A stretch of DNA of 64,000 bases, taken from the NCBI RefSeq assembly GCF_022376835.1, contig NZ_CP084606.1, positions 676,501 to 740,500 of the forward strand, written 5' to 3'. The notes under the pieces were generated by a model. It was not told the DNA's origin. It saw only the letters and a program-made list of their open reading frames with translations, and made no database searches. How positions within the stretch are numbered: the stretch's first letter is position 1; each line of letters starts with the position of its first letter. A program made the translations under genes and the position numbers. This DNA is from Brucepastera parasyntrophica. GTDB taxonomy: Bacteria; Spirochaetota; Spirochaetia; Treponematales; Treponemataceae. Positions 56,837 to 64,000 of the stretch are shown here, one piece after another.

Positions 56837-57928
56837 GTGGCAGGAAATACATTCGGAACAGTTTTCAGGGTAACCACTTTCGGGGAAAGTCACGGGGAAG
56901 CTCTGGGGGTTGTCATAGACGGGTGTCCTCCCGGTATTCAGGTTGATCCCGGATATATACAAAAAGAACTGGACCGCCGCAGGCCGGGATTTCACGGCAG
57001 GGAACATAATCCCGCAATTACCGACCGGAAAGAAGCTGATCACTGTGAAATCCTTTCCGGAATTTTTGAGGGAAAATCAACAGGAGCTCCCATCGCGGCG
57101 CTCATAAGAAACACAAACCAGCATTCTTCCGACTATGATACGCTGAAAAATGTTTTCCGGCCGGGCCACGCTGATTTTACCTGGCAGAAAAAATACGGGA
57201 TCCGTGACTACCGTGGCGGAGGGCGTTCATCCGGCCGTGAAACCGCGGCTCGGGTAATCGCGGGAGCCGTGGCAAAAACTTTTCTGGCCTCAAAGGGCAT
57301 CACAGTGATTGCATGGACACAGGAAGCCGCAGGTATCAGCTGCGAAACCAGAGATGAATCGGTTATTGAGGCCAATACATGCAGAGCTCCGGATATGGAA
57401 GCCGCGGAAAAAATGACGGCTGAAATAGCCGCTCTGAGGGAAAAAGGCGACAGCGCAGGAGGGATTATTTCCTGCAGGATTTCGGGAGTCCCGGCGGGCC
57501 TCGGAGAACCTGTCTTTGATAAACTGGACGCCGAACTTGCCCATGCAATTCTTTCCGTCGGTGCGGTAAAGGGAATCGAATTCGGCGCAGGATTTGCCAG
57601 CGCCCGCATGACAGGATCGGAATGGAATGATGAAATGACCGCCGGGGATGAACAGGATAACGCCGGGTTTTCTTCAAATAATGCGGGAGGGATACTCGGA
57701 GGGATTTCGACCGGGGCCGATATTTTCTTCAATGCGGCTATCAAGCCGGTCCCGTCCATAGCGAAAATCCAGAAAACGGTAACGGTTGACGGCGCCGGGA
57801 CCAGCATTGAAATAACAGGCCGGCATGACGCCTGCCTTTGTCCGAGGATTGTTCCGGTCATTGAAGCGATGGCAGCTATAGTAATCGCGGATATGTATCT
57901 GCGCCAGCTCACGTCAGCCGAAAAATAA
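56837..57928 (+). CDS. aroC: Chorismate synthase
   Basis: 363 residues from GTG 56837 (AAGGAG six bases upstream). AGNTFGTVFRVTTFGESHGE, PGIQVDPGYIQKELDRRRPG, RPGHADFTWQKKYGIRDYRG, GGGRSSGRETAARV and GAGFASARMTGSEWNDEM are the FMN and EPSP-binding signatures. Last common step of the shikimate pathway, linking with the DAHP synthase-prephenate dehydratase gene elsewhere in the window. A palindromic repeat sits in its leader. Confidence 0.96.
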   Translation: MAGNTFGTVFRVTTFGESHGEALGVVIDGCPPGIQVDPGYIQKELDRRRPGFHGREHNPAITDRKEADHCEILSGIFEGKSTGAPIAALIRNTNQHSSDYDTLKNVFRPGHADFTWQKKYGIRDYRGGGRSSGRETAARVIAGAVAKTFLASKGITVIAWTQEAAGISCETRDESVIEANTCRAPDMEAAEKMTAEIAALREKGDSAGGIISCRISGVPAGLGEPVFDKLDAELAHAILSVGAVKGIEFGAGFASARMTGSEWNDEMTAGDEQDNAGFSSNNAGGILGGISTGADIFFNAAIKPVPSIAKIQKTVTVDGAGTSIEITGRHDACLCPRIVPVIEAMAAIVIADMYLRQLTSAEK

Positions 57929-58015
57929 AAAAACAGCGGACAATCAATAAAATACCTCGGCGCAGAGCAGGGGTATCAAACCCTCGCCTCGAATAAAACT
58001 TACCGGAGAAAAAAA

Positions 58016-58957
58016 ATGAAAACACTCGATAAAAAAGCTTTTGGGGAAATCCGCAGCTGGCTGCACCGGAACGGCAGGGAAATCGAATGCGCGCTCTGGC
58101 AGTTTCATTTTGAAGATGGAACCGCAGAGGCTGTACTGTCCACCCTCGCCTTTTACCAGAATGAAGACGGCGGTTTCGGGAACGCACTCGAACCTGACAG
58201 CTGGAACCCGGATTCGTCACCGTATACAACACTCTACGCGATAACCCTTCTCAGGGGAATCCGCTTTACCGATACAAGCCATCCGGTATACCAGGGCATT
58301 TTCAGATTTCTGGAAAACGGGATGCACAGCACTGAAAAGAGCTGGCTGTTCAGCATACCCTCAAACGACGCCTGCCCGAGAGCCCCGTGGTGGACATACA
58401 ATGAGGCCTCAAATGAGACTGAAAGTGTCGGCGTAACCGCCGGTCTTGCCGGTTTTATCCTGAGATACGGGGATGTCAATTCGGCCCTGTATGAAAAAGC
58501 CCTTGACTGCACCCAAGATGTAATCGATAAACTGAACGGACCGGGACCGTACGGCGACATGGGAATCGGAGAAGGAGTTTCCCTGCTCGCTGACATGGAA
58601 ACGTCCGGCGCCGCGAACAAATTTGACGGTCCCGGCCTCGCGGGCAGGCTGGCAGGACTCATGGAAAATACCGTTGAACGGGACCCTTCAAAATGGACTG
58701 CTTATAACGCAAAACCTTCCCTCTATATCGGATCGCCCGACAGTGTTTTCTTTCCCGCTTTTAAGGAGCTTGTTTCCGCGGAGCTGGATTTTATTATTGA
58801 CACAAGGCGGCCCGGGGCGGTCTGGGATATCCCCTGGAACTGGTTTGAGCACGCCGGAAAATACGCAAGGGAATGGGCTATCAGTGAAAACTGGTGGAAA
58901 TCAGTCAAGGCAATTGAAAAAACGCTGCTTTTGAGGGATTTCGGCAGGGTTCAATGA
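58016..58957 (+). CDS. Terpenoid-cyclase-like alpha-alpha toroid protein
   Basis: 313 residues. FYQNEDGGFGNALEPD is the repeat signature of prenyltransferase/squalene-cyclase-like toroids, and AITLLRGIRFTDTSHPVYQG with YGDMGIGEGVSLLADMETSG follow the same helical rhythm. The catalytic DxDD motif of real cyclases is not seen, so an enzymatic role is unproven. GGAG precedes ATG 58016. Stands between aroC and the hydrogenase-like group. Confidence 0.6.
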   Translation: MKTLDKKAFGEIRSWLHRNGREIECALWQFHFEDGTAEAVLSTLAFYQNEDGGFGNALEPDSWNPDSSPYTTLYAITLLRGIRFTDTSHPVYQGIFRFLENGMHSTEKSWLFSIPSNDACPRAPWWTYNEASNETESVGVTAGLAGFILRYGDVNSALYEKALDCTQDVIDKLNGPGPYGDMGIGEGVSLLADMETSGAANKFDGPGLAGRLAGLMENTVERDPSKWTAYNAKPSLYIGSPDSVFFPAFKELVSAELDFIIDTRRPGAVWDIPWNWFEHAGKYAREWAISENWWKSVKAIEKTLLLRDFGRVQ

Positions 58958-59040
58958 ACAGCCCGGATTAAACCGGACTTCCGGATAAAAAAAATACTGA
59001 AAACAGAAATACGGGGGAGCATAACTGCCCGGAAAGTCAC

Positions 59041-59069
59041 TTTACGGCAGGCCGGAACCGTGTTATTCT
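59041..59069 (+). promoter_or_regulatory. Promoter giving a leaderless transcript
   Basis: TTTACG (59041-59046), spacer 17, TATTCT (59064-59069), with the ATG of the DRTGG gene after six bases and no ribosome site. Confidence 0.55.
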
Positions 59070-59075
59070 TATTAT

Positions 59076-59435
59076 ATGACAATTTCCGAAGTACAAAAGG
59101 CTCTTGAAGCCGAATTGGTTGACGGCACCGGACAGGAAAATGTGGAAATCCTTTCCGCCTGCGGAGCCGATCTTATGAGTGACGTGATGGCCTTTGTAAA
59201 GGACCAGGTCCTTTTGCTCACCGGTCTTATCAATGTTCAGGTTATCCGTACCGCTATTCTTATGGATATTCAGGCAATATGTTTTGTCCGCGGGAAGTCC
59301 CCCAATCATGAAATGATTGAAATGGCAAAAGACAATAATATTGTCCTGCTTAAAACAAAACTCCCGCTTTTTCTTGCCTGCGGAAAGCTGTATGAAGCCG
59401 GAGTCAGACAGGGCGGAGTCCGAAAAATCGACTAG
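59076..59435 (+). CDS. DRTGG-domain-like protein
   Basis: 119 residues: SEVQKALEAELVDGTGQEN, SACGADLMSDVMAFVKDQVL, LTGLINVQVIRTAILMDIQA, RGKSPNHEMIEMAKDNNIVL. It matches the small DRTGG-domain proteins often encoded beside [FeFe]-hydrogenase genes in anaerobes; its molecular role is not established. First gene of a three-gene unit with the ATPase-domain and hydrogenase-like proteins. The start has no ribosome site and appears leaderless. Confidence 0.75.
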   Translation: MTISEVQKALEAELVDGTGQENVEILSACGADLMSDVMAFVKDQVLLLTGLINVQVIRTAILMDIQAICFVRGKSPNHEMIEMAKDNNIVLLKTKLPLFLACGKLYEAGVRQGGVRKID

Positions 59436-59450
59436 GAGAATCCGGGCGGG

Positions 59451-59864
59451 ATGAAATTCAATTATATAGTTCCCGGAGATGATTTTTCACGTGCCGGAAA
59501 TGCTTCTTCAGAAATGAAAAAGACACTCCAGCGCCTGGGGCTGCCCCAGGCGGTTATCAAAAGAACCGCCGTCGCCATGTATGAGGCTGAAATCAATATG
59601 GTTGTTCATGCCGGCGGGGGCCGGGCGGAAATAACCATTGAGCCTGATCTGATAACTATCATTATGAAAGACGATGGTCCCGGAATAGCGGATATTGAAC
59701 TTGCCATGCAGGACGGATACTCCACTGCGGAGGATGAAGTCAGGGAAATGGGTTTCGGCGCGGGAATGGGACTGCCGAACATGAAGCGCAATACCGATGA
59801 GATGCTGATAGAAACGGAACCCGGGAAAGGCACAACCATAACCATGAAAATACGGATACTCTAA
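59451..59864 (+). CDS. HATPase (anti-sigma-factor kinase-like) protein
   Basis: 137 residues of a GHKL ATPase resembling RsbW/SpoIIAB and RsbT: N-box AVAMYEAEINMVVHAGGGRA, G1 IIMKDDGPGIADIELAM, G2 MGFGAGMGLPNMKRNTDEM. Either a serine kinase acting on a partner or a regulator of a sigma factor; none is nearby. In hydrogenase gene clusters of clostridia and acetogens the same order (DRTGG, HATPase, hydrogenase-like) is common. Begins 15 bases after the DRTGG gene. Confidence 0.85.
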   Translation: MKFNYIVPGDDFSRAGNASSEMKKTLQRLGLPQAVIKRTAVAMYEAEINMVVHAGGGRAEITIEPDLITIIMKDDGPGIADIELAMQDGYSTAEDEVREMGFGAGMGLPNMKRNTDEMLIETEPGKGTTITMKIRIL

Positions 59865-59903
59865 TAATATAGTATAACATCAGAGTACTCTATTATTAGA
59901 GTA
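59857..59903 (+). promoter_or_regulatory. Inverted repeat overlapping the HATPase stop
   Basis: TACTCTAATAAT (59857-59868) and ATTATTAGAGTA (59892-59903) are perfect 12-base arms; the loop contains AGAGTACTCT, itself a palindrome (59882-59891). No U-run. It lies in the 102-base gap before the hydrogenase-like gene, where a regulator or processing site may act. Confidence 0.5.
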
Positions 59904-59966
59904 CTAAATAAGCAGAGAGGTTTTCAGGAAGACCCCGGAAACTTCCTGATAAAGGGAAACAGTGCA

Positions 59967-61289
59967 GTGAAAAAACCAAACCGAAATCATTCCGTAATGC
60001 TCGATGAAGATGCATGCAAGGGTTGTACAGTTTGCGTTACTACCTGTCCTGCGGAAGCAATCCGCGTCAGAAACGGAAAGGCCCTTATTATAAGCGAACG
60101 CTGCATTGACTGCGGCGAATGTATCCGGCGGTGCAGGAACCACGCAAAACAGGCAAGATCCGACAGTTTCCGGGATTTTATGAATTCCGGACGCAGCAAA
60201 TATGACTGGACCATTGTTCTGCCCGCGCCGTCGCTGTACGGACAGTTTCCGGAAAAATACAGTATCGGTGATATCCATCAGGCGCTGCTGATGCTGGGCT
60301 TTGACGATATTTTTCCCGTATCAGCGGCAACCTCCGCAATCTCCGAGGCAACCCTCCAGTGTATTGAAAACAATCAGGGGCCGCAGCAAATGAAGCCCCT
60401 GATATCTTCAAGCTGTCCTACAATAATAAAGTTTATCCAAAGCCGCTTTCCTACACTGATCGATCATATAGTACCTGTAATCGCGCCTATGGAACTGGCA
60501 GGGCGGCTTGCGCGGGAAAAGGCTCTTACTGAATTACGGGAAAAGGGAAAGAAAAAACCAAGGATAGGCGTATTTTTTATTTCACCCTGTCCGGGAAAAA
60601 TAACGGAATCAATGGCCCCCGTGAGCGGCGAAGATACGGGCATTGACGGTGTTTTCAGTATGAGGGATATTCATGTTCCGGGCCTGACTGCCCTCGGAAA
60701 AATTACAAGAGGCGAAGCATGTTTTCCTCTCCGCCCCGAAGAAATCGCCTGGGGAAGGACAGGAGGAGAAGCCGAGGCGGCCCTCGCAGACAAAGGATAT
60801 TCCTACATGGCGGTCGACGGCATAGAAGCCTGCACCCGGGTTCTTGAGGCCGTGGAAGACGGGCTTCTCAATGATATAGATTTCCTTGAACTGATGGCCT
60901 GTCCGGGCGGATGTGTCGGCGGGGCGCTGACTGTTTCAAATTCCGATCTGGCAAAACATTCCATCAGGCAAAAAGAAGAAAAACTGGGAAATGAAAAAAA
61001 AGAAGCCGGTGATAAACGGAAAAAAGTTGATCCTTCACTTTGTATGAGAAAGGGTTCCATTCCCGAAAAGTCGGCGTTCAAACTTGATTCCGATTATAAA
61101 AAAGCGGTAAAAATGATGGAAGAAATGGAGGAAATTTATAAAGAACTTCCCGGGCTTGACTGCGGCTGCTGCGGCGCGCCGAACTGTCACGCCCTTGCGG
61201 AGGATATTGTAAAGGGAAACGCCAGTCTGACGGACTGTGTCATCATTCTCAAGGAACAGTACAGAAACCTTCTCGGAAAAGAAAAATAG
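59967..61289 (+). CDS. [FeFe]-hydrogenase-like iron-sulfur protein (regulatory or sensory type)
   Basis: 440 residues from a GTG with AAGGGAAA upstream. Two [4Fe-4S] ferredoxin motifs lie at 10-60 (CKGCTVCVTTCP, CIDCGECIRRCR). A hydrogenase large-subunit C-terminal-like domain follows: SSSCPTIIKF, ISPCPGKITESM and ELMACPGGCVGGAL. The four cysteines that hold the H-cluster in catalytic enzymes have counterparts, but the proton-relay cysteine (first C of TSCCP) is a serine and the lysine/glutamate pattern is altered. The C-terminus adds a further cluster motif, LDCGCCGAPNCHALAED. A sensor or electron-transfer role is more likely than fast H2 turnover. Confidence 0.75.
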   Translation: MKKPNRNHSVMLDEDACKGCTVCVTTCPAEAIRVRNGKALIISERCIDCGECIRRCRNHAKQARSDSFRDFMNSGRSKYDWTIVLPAPSLYGQFPEKYSIGDIHQALLMLGFDDIFPVSAATSAISEATLQCIENNQGPQQMKPLISSSCPTIIKFIQSRFPTLIDHIVPVIAPMELAGRLAREKALTELREKGKKKPRIGVFFISPCPGKITESMAPVSGEDTGIDGVFSMRDIHVPGLTALGKITRGEACFPLRPEEIAWGRTGGEAEAALADKGYSYMAVDGIEACTRVLEAVEDGLLNDIDFLELMACPGGCVGGALTVSNSDLAKHSIRQKEEKLGNEKKEAGDKRKKVDPSLCMRKGSIPEKSAFKLDSDYKKAVKMMEEMEEIYKELPGLDCGCCGAPNCHALAEDIVKGNASLTDCVIILKEQYRNLLGKEK

Positions 61290-61292
61290 CAC

Positions 61293-61895
61293 ATGAACGA
61301 AGCAAAAGCAGAACTCAGGCAGAAAATGCGAGAACGGGTAAAACAATGCGCCATGACCGGCGGGGACACTTCCCGGCAATTTCTTCAGTCAATATACGCC
61401 ATTCCCGGCATTGAAGGAACAGACACGGTTTTTGCTTTTTTTCCTTACGCCGGAGAGCCCGATATAACTCCGGCAATATCCAGAATGATTGATGAAGGCA
61501 GGACCGTAGCGGTCCCGCGCATTACCGGCGAGGATCTGACGTTTCATGCCATTAATTCCGTAACCGGTGATTTTCTTCCGGGGGCATTCGGCATTCCGGA
61601 ACCTGACAGCTCCTGGCCCACCCTGTTTCCGGAACAGTCCCATTTAATACGGTTTCCGGCAGTTATTCTGATGCCCGGTCTCGCATTTTCCCGTGAAGGC
61701 TCCCGCCTTGGCAGAGGCAGAGGATACTATGACCGGTTTCTTTCGGATTTTCTCAGTCATTTTGCGGAACGCCGGAGAGAGATTACATTGGCGGGAGTAT
61801 GCTGGGAAGCCCAGATAATTGAAGATATTCCTGTTGAATCCCATGATATACGGGTTAATTGCCTTTGTACTGAAAAAAACTGTATATTAATATAA
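61293..61895 (+). CDS. 5-formyltetrahydrofolate cyclo-ligase
   Basis: 200 residues. The family pattern is AKAELRQKMRERVK at the start, DTVFAFFPYAGEPDITPAIS, MPGLAFSREGSRLGRGRGYY and DRFLSDFL with the ATP/folate loop GRGRGYYD. It returns 5-formyl-THF to the active folate pool using ATP. Starts four bases after the hydrogenase-like gene, so it is the last gene of that unit. Confidence 0.9.
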   Translation: MNEAKAELRQKMRERVKQCAMTGGDTSRQFLQSIYAIPGIEGTDTVFAFFPYAGEPDITPAISRMIDEGRTVAVPRITGEDLTFHAINSVTGDFLPGAFGIPEPDSSWPTLFPEQSHLIRFPAVILMPGLAFSREGSRLGRGRGYYDRFLSDFLSHFAERRREITLAGVCWEAQIIEDIPVESHDIRVNCLCTEKNCILI

Positions 61896-61915
61896 AAATA
61901 TGATGAGGGGGAAAA

Positions 61916-62508
61916 ATGGGACAGGTTCGATCAGCTCTGGAAATTGCGCTTGAAAAAACAGCTGATATACAGGGAGACAAAACAGGGGCCCAAAGCAGGG
62001 AACTGAAAGTTGAGGGAAAAAAGGCGGCAACCGCCTACCTGGAAGACAGGGATCCGAAAAAGCTTGCGTCCGTGCTGTCCGGAAAAAAAGAGGCAGATCA
62101 GCAGTTTATAAAGGAAGGCGCCCTGTCAATTTTTCTTGCCGCAGTCAGGCTCCCGTCCGCTGAGGATGATCTCAAGAAACTGACCGATATAGGTGCCGGG
62201 CTTGATGTTTTGCTGCCGGACTCGGGAATTCCTTCTTTTTTGAGCAGGTTAACCAGATTATGCAGCAATACCTGGATGAAGGTGAACAGCTCGGATCCAT
62301 GCTGGAACAGCAGTTCATGCCGCGCCTGAAGGCAAAACAGCAGGAACTCGAAAAAATGTACGGGCAGGCGGTTTCTCTTGATCCCAGACAGGATCCGGAA
62401 TATATGCAGGCCGTTTCCAAAGGCAGACGCATGCTTGAACAGAAATACGGCGCGGTAATCGAAGAGATCAAGCGAAGAATTCAGGAAATAGCGGGTATCA
62501 CTGAATAA
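61916..62508 (+). CDS. Unrecognised helical protein, one-base frameshift
   Basis: GAGGGGG precedes ATG 61916. The first frame reads QVRSALEIALEKTADIQGDK and SVLSGKKEADQQFIKEGALS, and the second MQQYLDEGEQLGSMLEQQFM with AKQQELEKMYGQAVSLDPRQ to the stop at 62508. They join if one base is added to TTTTTT 62236-62241 (IPSFFEQVNQIMQQYLDEGE), giving 197 residues. The protein is helical and soluble without known motifs. Confidence 0.65.
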
Positions 62509-62651
62509 GGTACCGGTACGGGGGCCGCTCTCTGTTTGAGGTTTGAGCGGAACAGAGTGAGGCCGGTAAAATGAAGGGGCAAATTGCCTTAGCGGCAGAA
62601 ATATAGTTAAATCAGGGAACGCAGTCTATATGATTATTTATGCCTGCCCTC

Positions 62652-62678
62652 TTGACTTTTTTTTGCTGTTAGTATATT
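62652..62678 (+). promoter_or_regulatory. Promoter of tRNA-Asn
   Basis: TTGACT (62652-62657) and TATATT (62673-62678). The spacer is only 15 bases and contains a run of T; a missing base there would give a more normal 16. Confidence 0.5.
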
Positions 62679-62695
62679 TTTTCCAATACAAACAT

Positions 62696-62768
62696 TCCCC
62701 TGTAGCTCAGTCGGCAGAGCAAGTGGCTGTTAACCACTGGGTCGCTGGTTCAAGCCCGGCCGGGGGAG
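62696..62768 (+). tRNA. tRNA-Asn (anticodon GTT)
   Basis: 73 bases fold as a cloverleaf: acceptor TCCCCTG with CGGGGGA, D arm GCTC/GAGC, anticodon stem AGTGG/CCACT around CTGTTAA (anticodon GTT), T arm GCTGG-TTCAAGC-CCGGC. CCA is not encoded. A terminator follows and then a tyrosine recombinase gene. Confidence 0.93.
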
Positions 62769-62774
62769 CTTTTC

Positions 62775-62803
62775 AGACCGCCTTTCAGGCGGTCTATTTT
62801 TTT
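62775..62803 (+). terminator. Terminator of tRNA-Asn
   Basis: AGACCGCC and GGCGGTCT around TTTCA, followed by an A and seven T residues. Confidence 0.85.
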
Positions 62804-62940
62804 GCACTGCAAGGAATTAGCTGAAAACGCTGTCAGAATCGTATGCGTAAGACACAGCCGGAAAAGGGCTGTGGTAACAGAAGTGGCAACAAAAGGGCAA
62901 CACTTTTTTTGGAGATTTCATAAGTCTCCGGGAGCCACGG
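62804..62940. other. Region between tRNA terminator and integrase
   Basis: Contains hairpins ACAGCC/GGCTGT (about 62859-62876) and GGAGA/TCTCC just before the integrase start, and a short direct repetition of GGCAACA. Possibly part of the attachment or control region of the integrated element. Confidence 0.35.
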
Positions 62941-64000
62941 ATGAGTGTATCGGTCGGAAAGTATCATTTGTTCAAACGCGCGCGGCCCAATGGAACGTTC
63001 TGGTATTACTGGTTTTCGGAAAACGAAAAGCGGATTATCAGGTCCTGCGGGCGGGCCTGCTCAAGCAAGCGGGAAGCGGTACAGTTTCTCGAAAACCTCC
63101 TGAAAGAAGAACTGACCCAGTCAAAAAAGAAAACAGCGGCCAGGCTGGTAACTGTCACGGATTTCGCCGGGGACATGTTTACTGAAGGGGCCCCTCACCT
63201 CGCCCGCTGGGCCGCCAAAGGCAAGGTGCTCAAGAGGCAGACTGTTATCCAGCACCGGCGGCACCTGACGCGCTATATCCTTCCCCGCTTCGGACGTTAC
63301 CGTTTTCCCGATATTACTCCAACTGAAGTCGAGGACTTTCTTCTCGAACAGAGGCTTTCCAATTCCTGCCGGAACACTGTCCTTTATACGCTCCGTCTCA
63401 TCATGAGGGAAGCCCGTCGCTCGGGTATTCTGGAGATAATCCCCGAGTTTGAACCCTTCAGGCGGAACGGCAGGAGACAGGACACCCTGTCTGGTGAGGA
63501 GCTGGCCTACCTTTTTCCATGGGACGCGGACGAGCTTATCAGGATATGGAAACGCCCCAGCCGTGTGCACCAGGAGACCGACAGGGACGCGCTCATGTTC
63601 GGTACTCTTTTCTGTCTGACCGTATCAGCGGGACTCCGCTCCGGGGAAGTCCGGGCGCTGCACACCGAGCAGATATATCTGCCCAGAAGCGGTCTGGTAA
63701 TTGACCGGGCTGTCGATGACCTCGGGGAGATCGGCTTATTGAAAAAAGCCACCGCTGAAGATACCCGAAGCCGCGCCGTCATTGTGCCTGAAATCACAAT
63801 GAATATGCTGAAGCGCTGGCTCTCCCTCATGCCCCACACTCCTGAGTTTCCCGGTCTTGTGTTTCCCTATAACGGCAAGCCCGTAGCAAGTTATTACCTT
63901 CTCGACCGGTTCAGGTTCGGTCTTGAAAAAGCGGGGATTGATTATAAGGCCCGGCGGCTGACCGTTCACTGCCTGCGGTACACCTACAACACTCGTATGC
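62941..64000 (+). CDS. Tyrosine recombinase (integrase), cut by right edge
   Basis: The frame is open from ATG 62941 to the edge (353 codons). N-terminal arm-binding region, a SAM-like core-binding segment (KRQTVIQHRRHLTRYILPRF, PTEVEDFLLEQRLSN), and the catalytic domain with the first arginine in VSAGLRSGEVRALH near 234 and HCLRYTYNT (HxxR) near 342. The nucleophile tyrosine lies outside the window. The GC-rich composition differs from the host genes. Position straight after tRNA-Asn is typical of an integrated element using the tRNA 3' end as attachment site. Confidence 0.88.
   Translation, partial: MSVSVGKYHLFKRARPNGTFWYYWFSENEKRIIRSCGRACSSKREAVQFLENLLKEELTQSKKKTAARLVTVTDFAGDMFTEGAPHLARWAAKGKVLKRQTVIQHRRHLTRYILPRFGRYRFPDITPTEVEDFLLEQRLSNSCRNTVLYTLRLIMREARRSGILEIIPEFEPFRRNGRRQDTLSGEELAYLFPWDADELIRIWKRPSRVHQETDRDALMFGTLFCLTVSAGLRSGEVRALHTEQIYLPRSGLVIDRAVDDLGEIGLLKKATAEDTRSRAVIVPEITMNMLKRWLSLMPHTPEFPGLVFPYNGKPVASYYLLDRFRFGLEKAGIDYKARRLTVHCLRYTYNTRM

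Noticed and set aside
57208..57912. Minus-strand open frame of 234 codons
   Set aside because: Shadow of aroC on the opposite strand, serine/alanine-rich translation typical of antisense frames.

Overview
The window reads as a chromosomal segment of an anaerobic spirochete, most likely a Treponema-type organism. The pointers are an archaeal/bacterial V-type ATPase operon with no F-type genes in view, a TlyC-like CBS protein, a YjfB-like motility protein, many signal-peptide TPR lipoproteins, rubredoxin-like and [FeFe]-hydrogenase-like proteins. The genus is inference; no rRNA is present to confirm it.

Layout. 1-5.9 kb: an AT-rich accessory stretch with a nucleotidyltransferase running off the left edge, a LUD-domain protein, decayed or frameshifted genes, two matching palindromic operators and a winged-helix protein. 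5.9-12.6 kb: a large PocR/PAS/GGDEF/EAL/GAF signalling protein divergent from a MalT-type LuxR regulator, then yjfB. 12.6-15.1 kb: small envelope and cupin genes. 15.2-19.8 kb: a thrA operon whose second gene fuses DAHP synthase to prephenate dehydratase. 20-25.4 kb: tlyC-like gene, htrA, map, a J-domain protein and a universal stress protein. 25.4-34.0 kb: V-ATPase operon G/H-C-I-K-F-E-A-B-D. 34.2-38.7 kb: ptsN, secG, tpiA, pgk, and gap behind a striking palindromic promoter. 38.9-47.0 kb: small alarmone-hydrolase-like gene, valS, ispH, secF, secD, yajC. 47.2-57.9 kb: rubredoxin, TPR/OmpA/LysM envelope genes, a VWA protein and aroC. 58.0-62.5 kb: a DRTGG / HATPase / [FeFe]-hydrogenase-like trio, 5-FTHF cyclo-ligase and an uncharacterised gene. 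62.7-64 kb: tRNA-Asn followed directly by a tyrosine recombinase cut by the right edge, the start of an integrated element.

Two window-wide patterns matter most. First, ten genes, including essential ones (tpiA, V-ATPase C, DAHP synthase, rubredoxin), are broken by single-base deletions that all fall in homopolymer runs; this looks like uncorrected sequencing error, so those genes are given here as whole genes with the frameshift marked. Second, three families of short dispersed palindromes recur between genes: TTTCAAAAC..GTTTTGAAA (4 copies), ATAGTCAAATAATTT..AAATTATTTGACTAT (4 copies) and GTTTCTGATATAAA..TTTATATCAGAAAC (2 copies, both beside the second family). The gap promoter, whose 17-bp spacer is itself a perfect palindrome, and three apparently leaderless promoters are further regulatory features.
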